From CAISDA01 sp050258555 (lineage in GTDB: Bacteria; Bacteroidota; Ignavibacteria; UBA10030; UBA8401): a stretch of DNA of 14,684 nt. Shown piece by piece: positions 14,464-14,684 of the stretch (positions are counted from its first letter, which is position 1; every line of letters begins with the position of its first letter). The stretch spans positions 1-14,684 of the forward strand of contig JBLMZA010000123.1 of NCBI GenBank assembly GCA_050258555.1, written 5' to 3'. The notes under the pieces were generated by a model, which saw only the letters and a program-made list of their open reading frames with translations, searched no databases and was not told the origin of the DNA. The position numbers were made by a program, and so were the translations under genes.

Positions 14464-14684
14464 ATGGGAAAATTAGTCGAAGAAGTTGTGACGCAGGCGG
14501 GACCGATCTCCGCAAAGTACGTGGCCAAGGATTTCGCATCGGACCAGGAAGTGCGCTGGTGTCCCGGATGCGGTGACTATTCGATCCTTGCGCAGATGCA
14601 GCGCATCATGCCCGAGATGAACATCCCGAAGGAAAAGATCGTCTTCATCTCCGGCATCGGATGCTCGAGCCGCTTCCCCTATTA
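14464..14684 (+). CDS. korB: 2-oxoacid:ferredoxin oxidoreductase beta subunit, N-terminal part
   Basis: Seventy-three codons are present before the right edge; the family is usually about 280-340 residues. The beta subunit binds thiamine diphosphate and a 4Fe-4S cluster. RWCPGCGDYSILAQ (31-44) holds the CxxC pair Cys33 and Cys36, and FISGIGCSSRFPY (61-73) adds Cys67, all likely cluster ligands. A fourth Cys should lie beyond the edge. The first 25 residues form a leader seen in the FCB-type proteins. It starts 2 bases after korA, so the pair forms one transcription unit. Confidence 0.93.
   Translation, partial: MGKLVEEVVTQAGPISAKYVAKDFASDQEVRWCPGCGDYSILAQMQRIMPEMNIPKEKIVFISGIGCSSRFPY

Overview
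The window is protein-dense and looks like a piece of a chromosome from the FCB group (Bacteroidota, Chlorobiota, Ignavibacteriota or Kapabacteria). The main evidence is the N-terminal half of a type IX secretion sortase (PorU, peptidase C25) on the minus strand at the left edge. A fused gamma-alpha 2-oxoacid:ferredoxin oxidoreductase of the kind common in these phyla supports this. Several genes have Shine-Dalgarno sequences, and the promoters I can see have E. coli-like -35/-10 hexamers 17 bp apart. The classical Bacteroidia promoter (TTTG/TAnnTTTG) does not appear in front of them. That points to a non-Bacteroidia FCB lineage, but this is inference and no taxonomic marker gene is present.

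Left third (1-5033, all minus strand): a methyl-accepting chemotaxis protein is followed by an M50-like membrane metalloprotease whose GTG start overlaps the chemotaxis stop codon. Then come a small lipoprotein with its own promoter and the 5' part of porU, also with its own promoter. porU runs off the left edge.

Centre left (5265-5846): a small exported alpha/beta-barrel protein stands alone on the plus strand and is followed by a 17-bp perfect hairpin. Next is an AT-rich control region with two ARG boxes in a perfect 15-bp inverted repeat that also holds a predicted promoter.

Centre (5847-11718): an arginine cluster, argC-argJ-argB-argF-argR-argG. It encodes acetylglutamyl-phosphate reductase, ornithine acetyltransferase, acetylglutamate kinase, ornithine carbamoyltransferase, the arginine repressor and argininosuccinate synthase. 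ArgJ makes the acetyl-recycling pathway possible. argD, argH and carAB are not in the window. The repressor lies inside the operon it probably controls, so a negative feedback loop is likely. A run of three hairpins separates argB from argF. A terminator-like hairpin follows argG.

Right (11852-14684): ccdA (thiol-disulfide membrane transporter) is followed by korA and the first 73 codons of korB (2-oxoglutarate or related 2-oxoacid:ferredoxin oxidoreductase), which runs off the right edge.

No stretch above 300 bases lacks a gene. The largest gaps are 5034-5264 (divergent intergenic space between the chemotaxis gene and the exported protein, no promoter I would defend), 5640-5846 (hairpin plus arg control region), 1551-1734 (porU leader and promoter), 11719-11851 (terminator-like hairpin plus ccdA promoter) and 8949-9068 (hairpin array). 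I saw no rRNA, tRNA, CRISPR array or insertion sequence.
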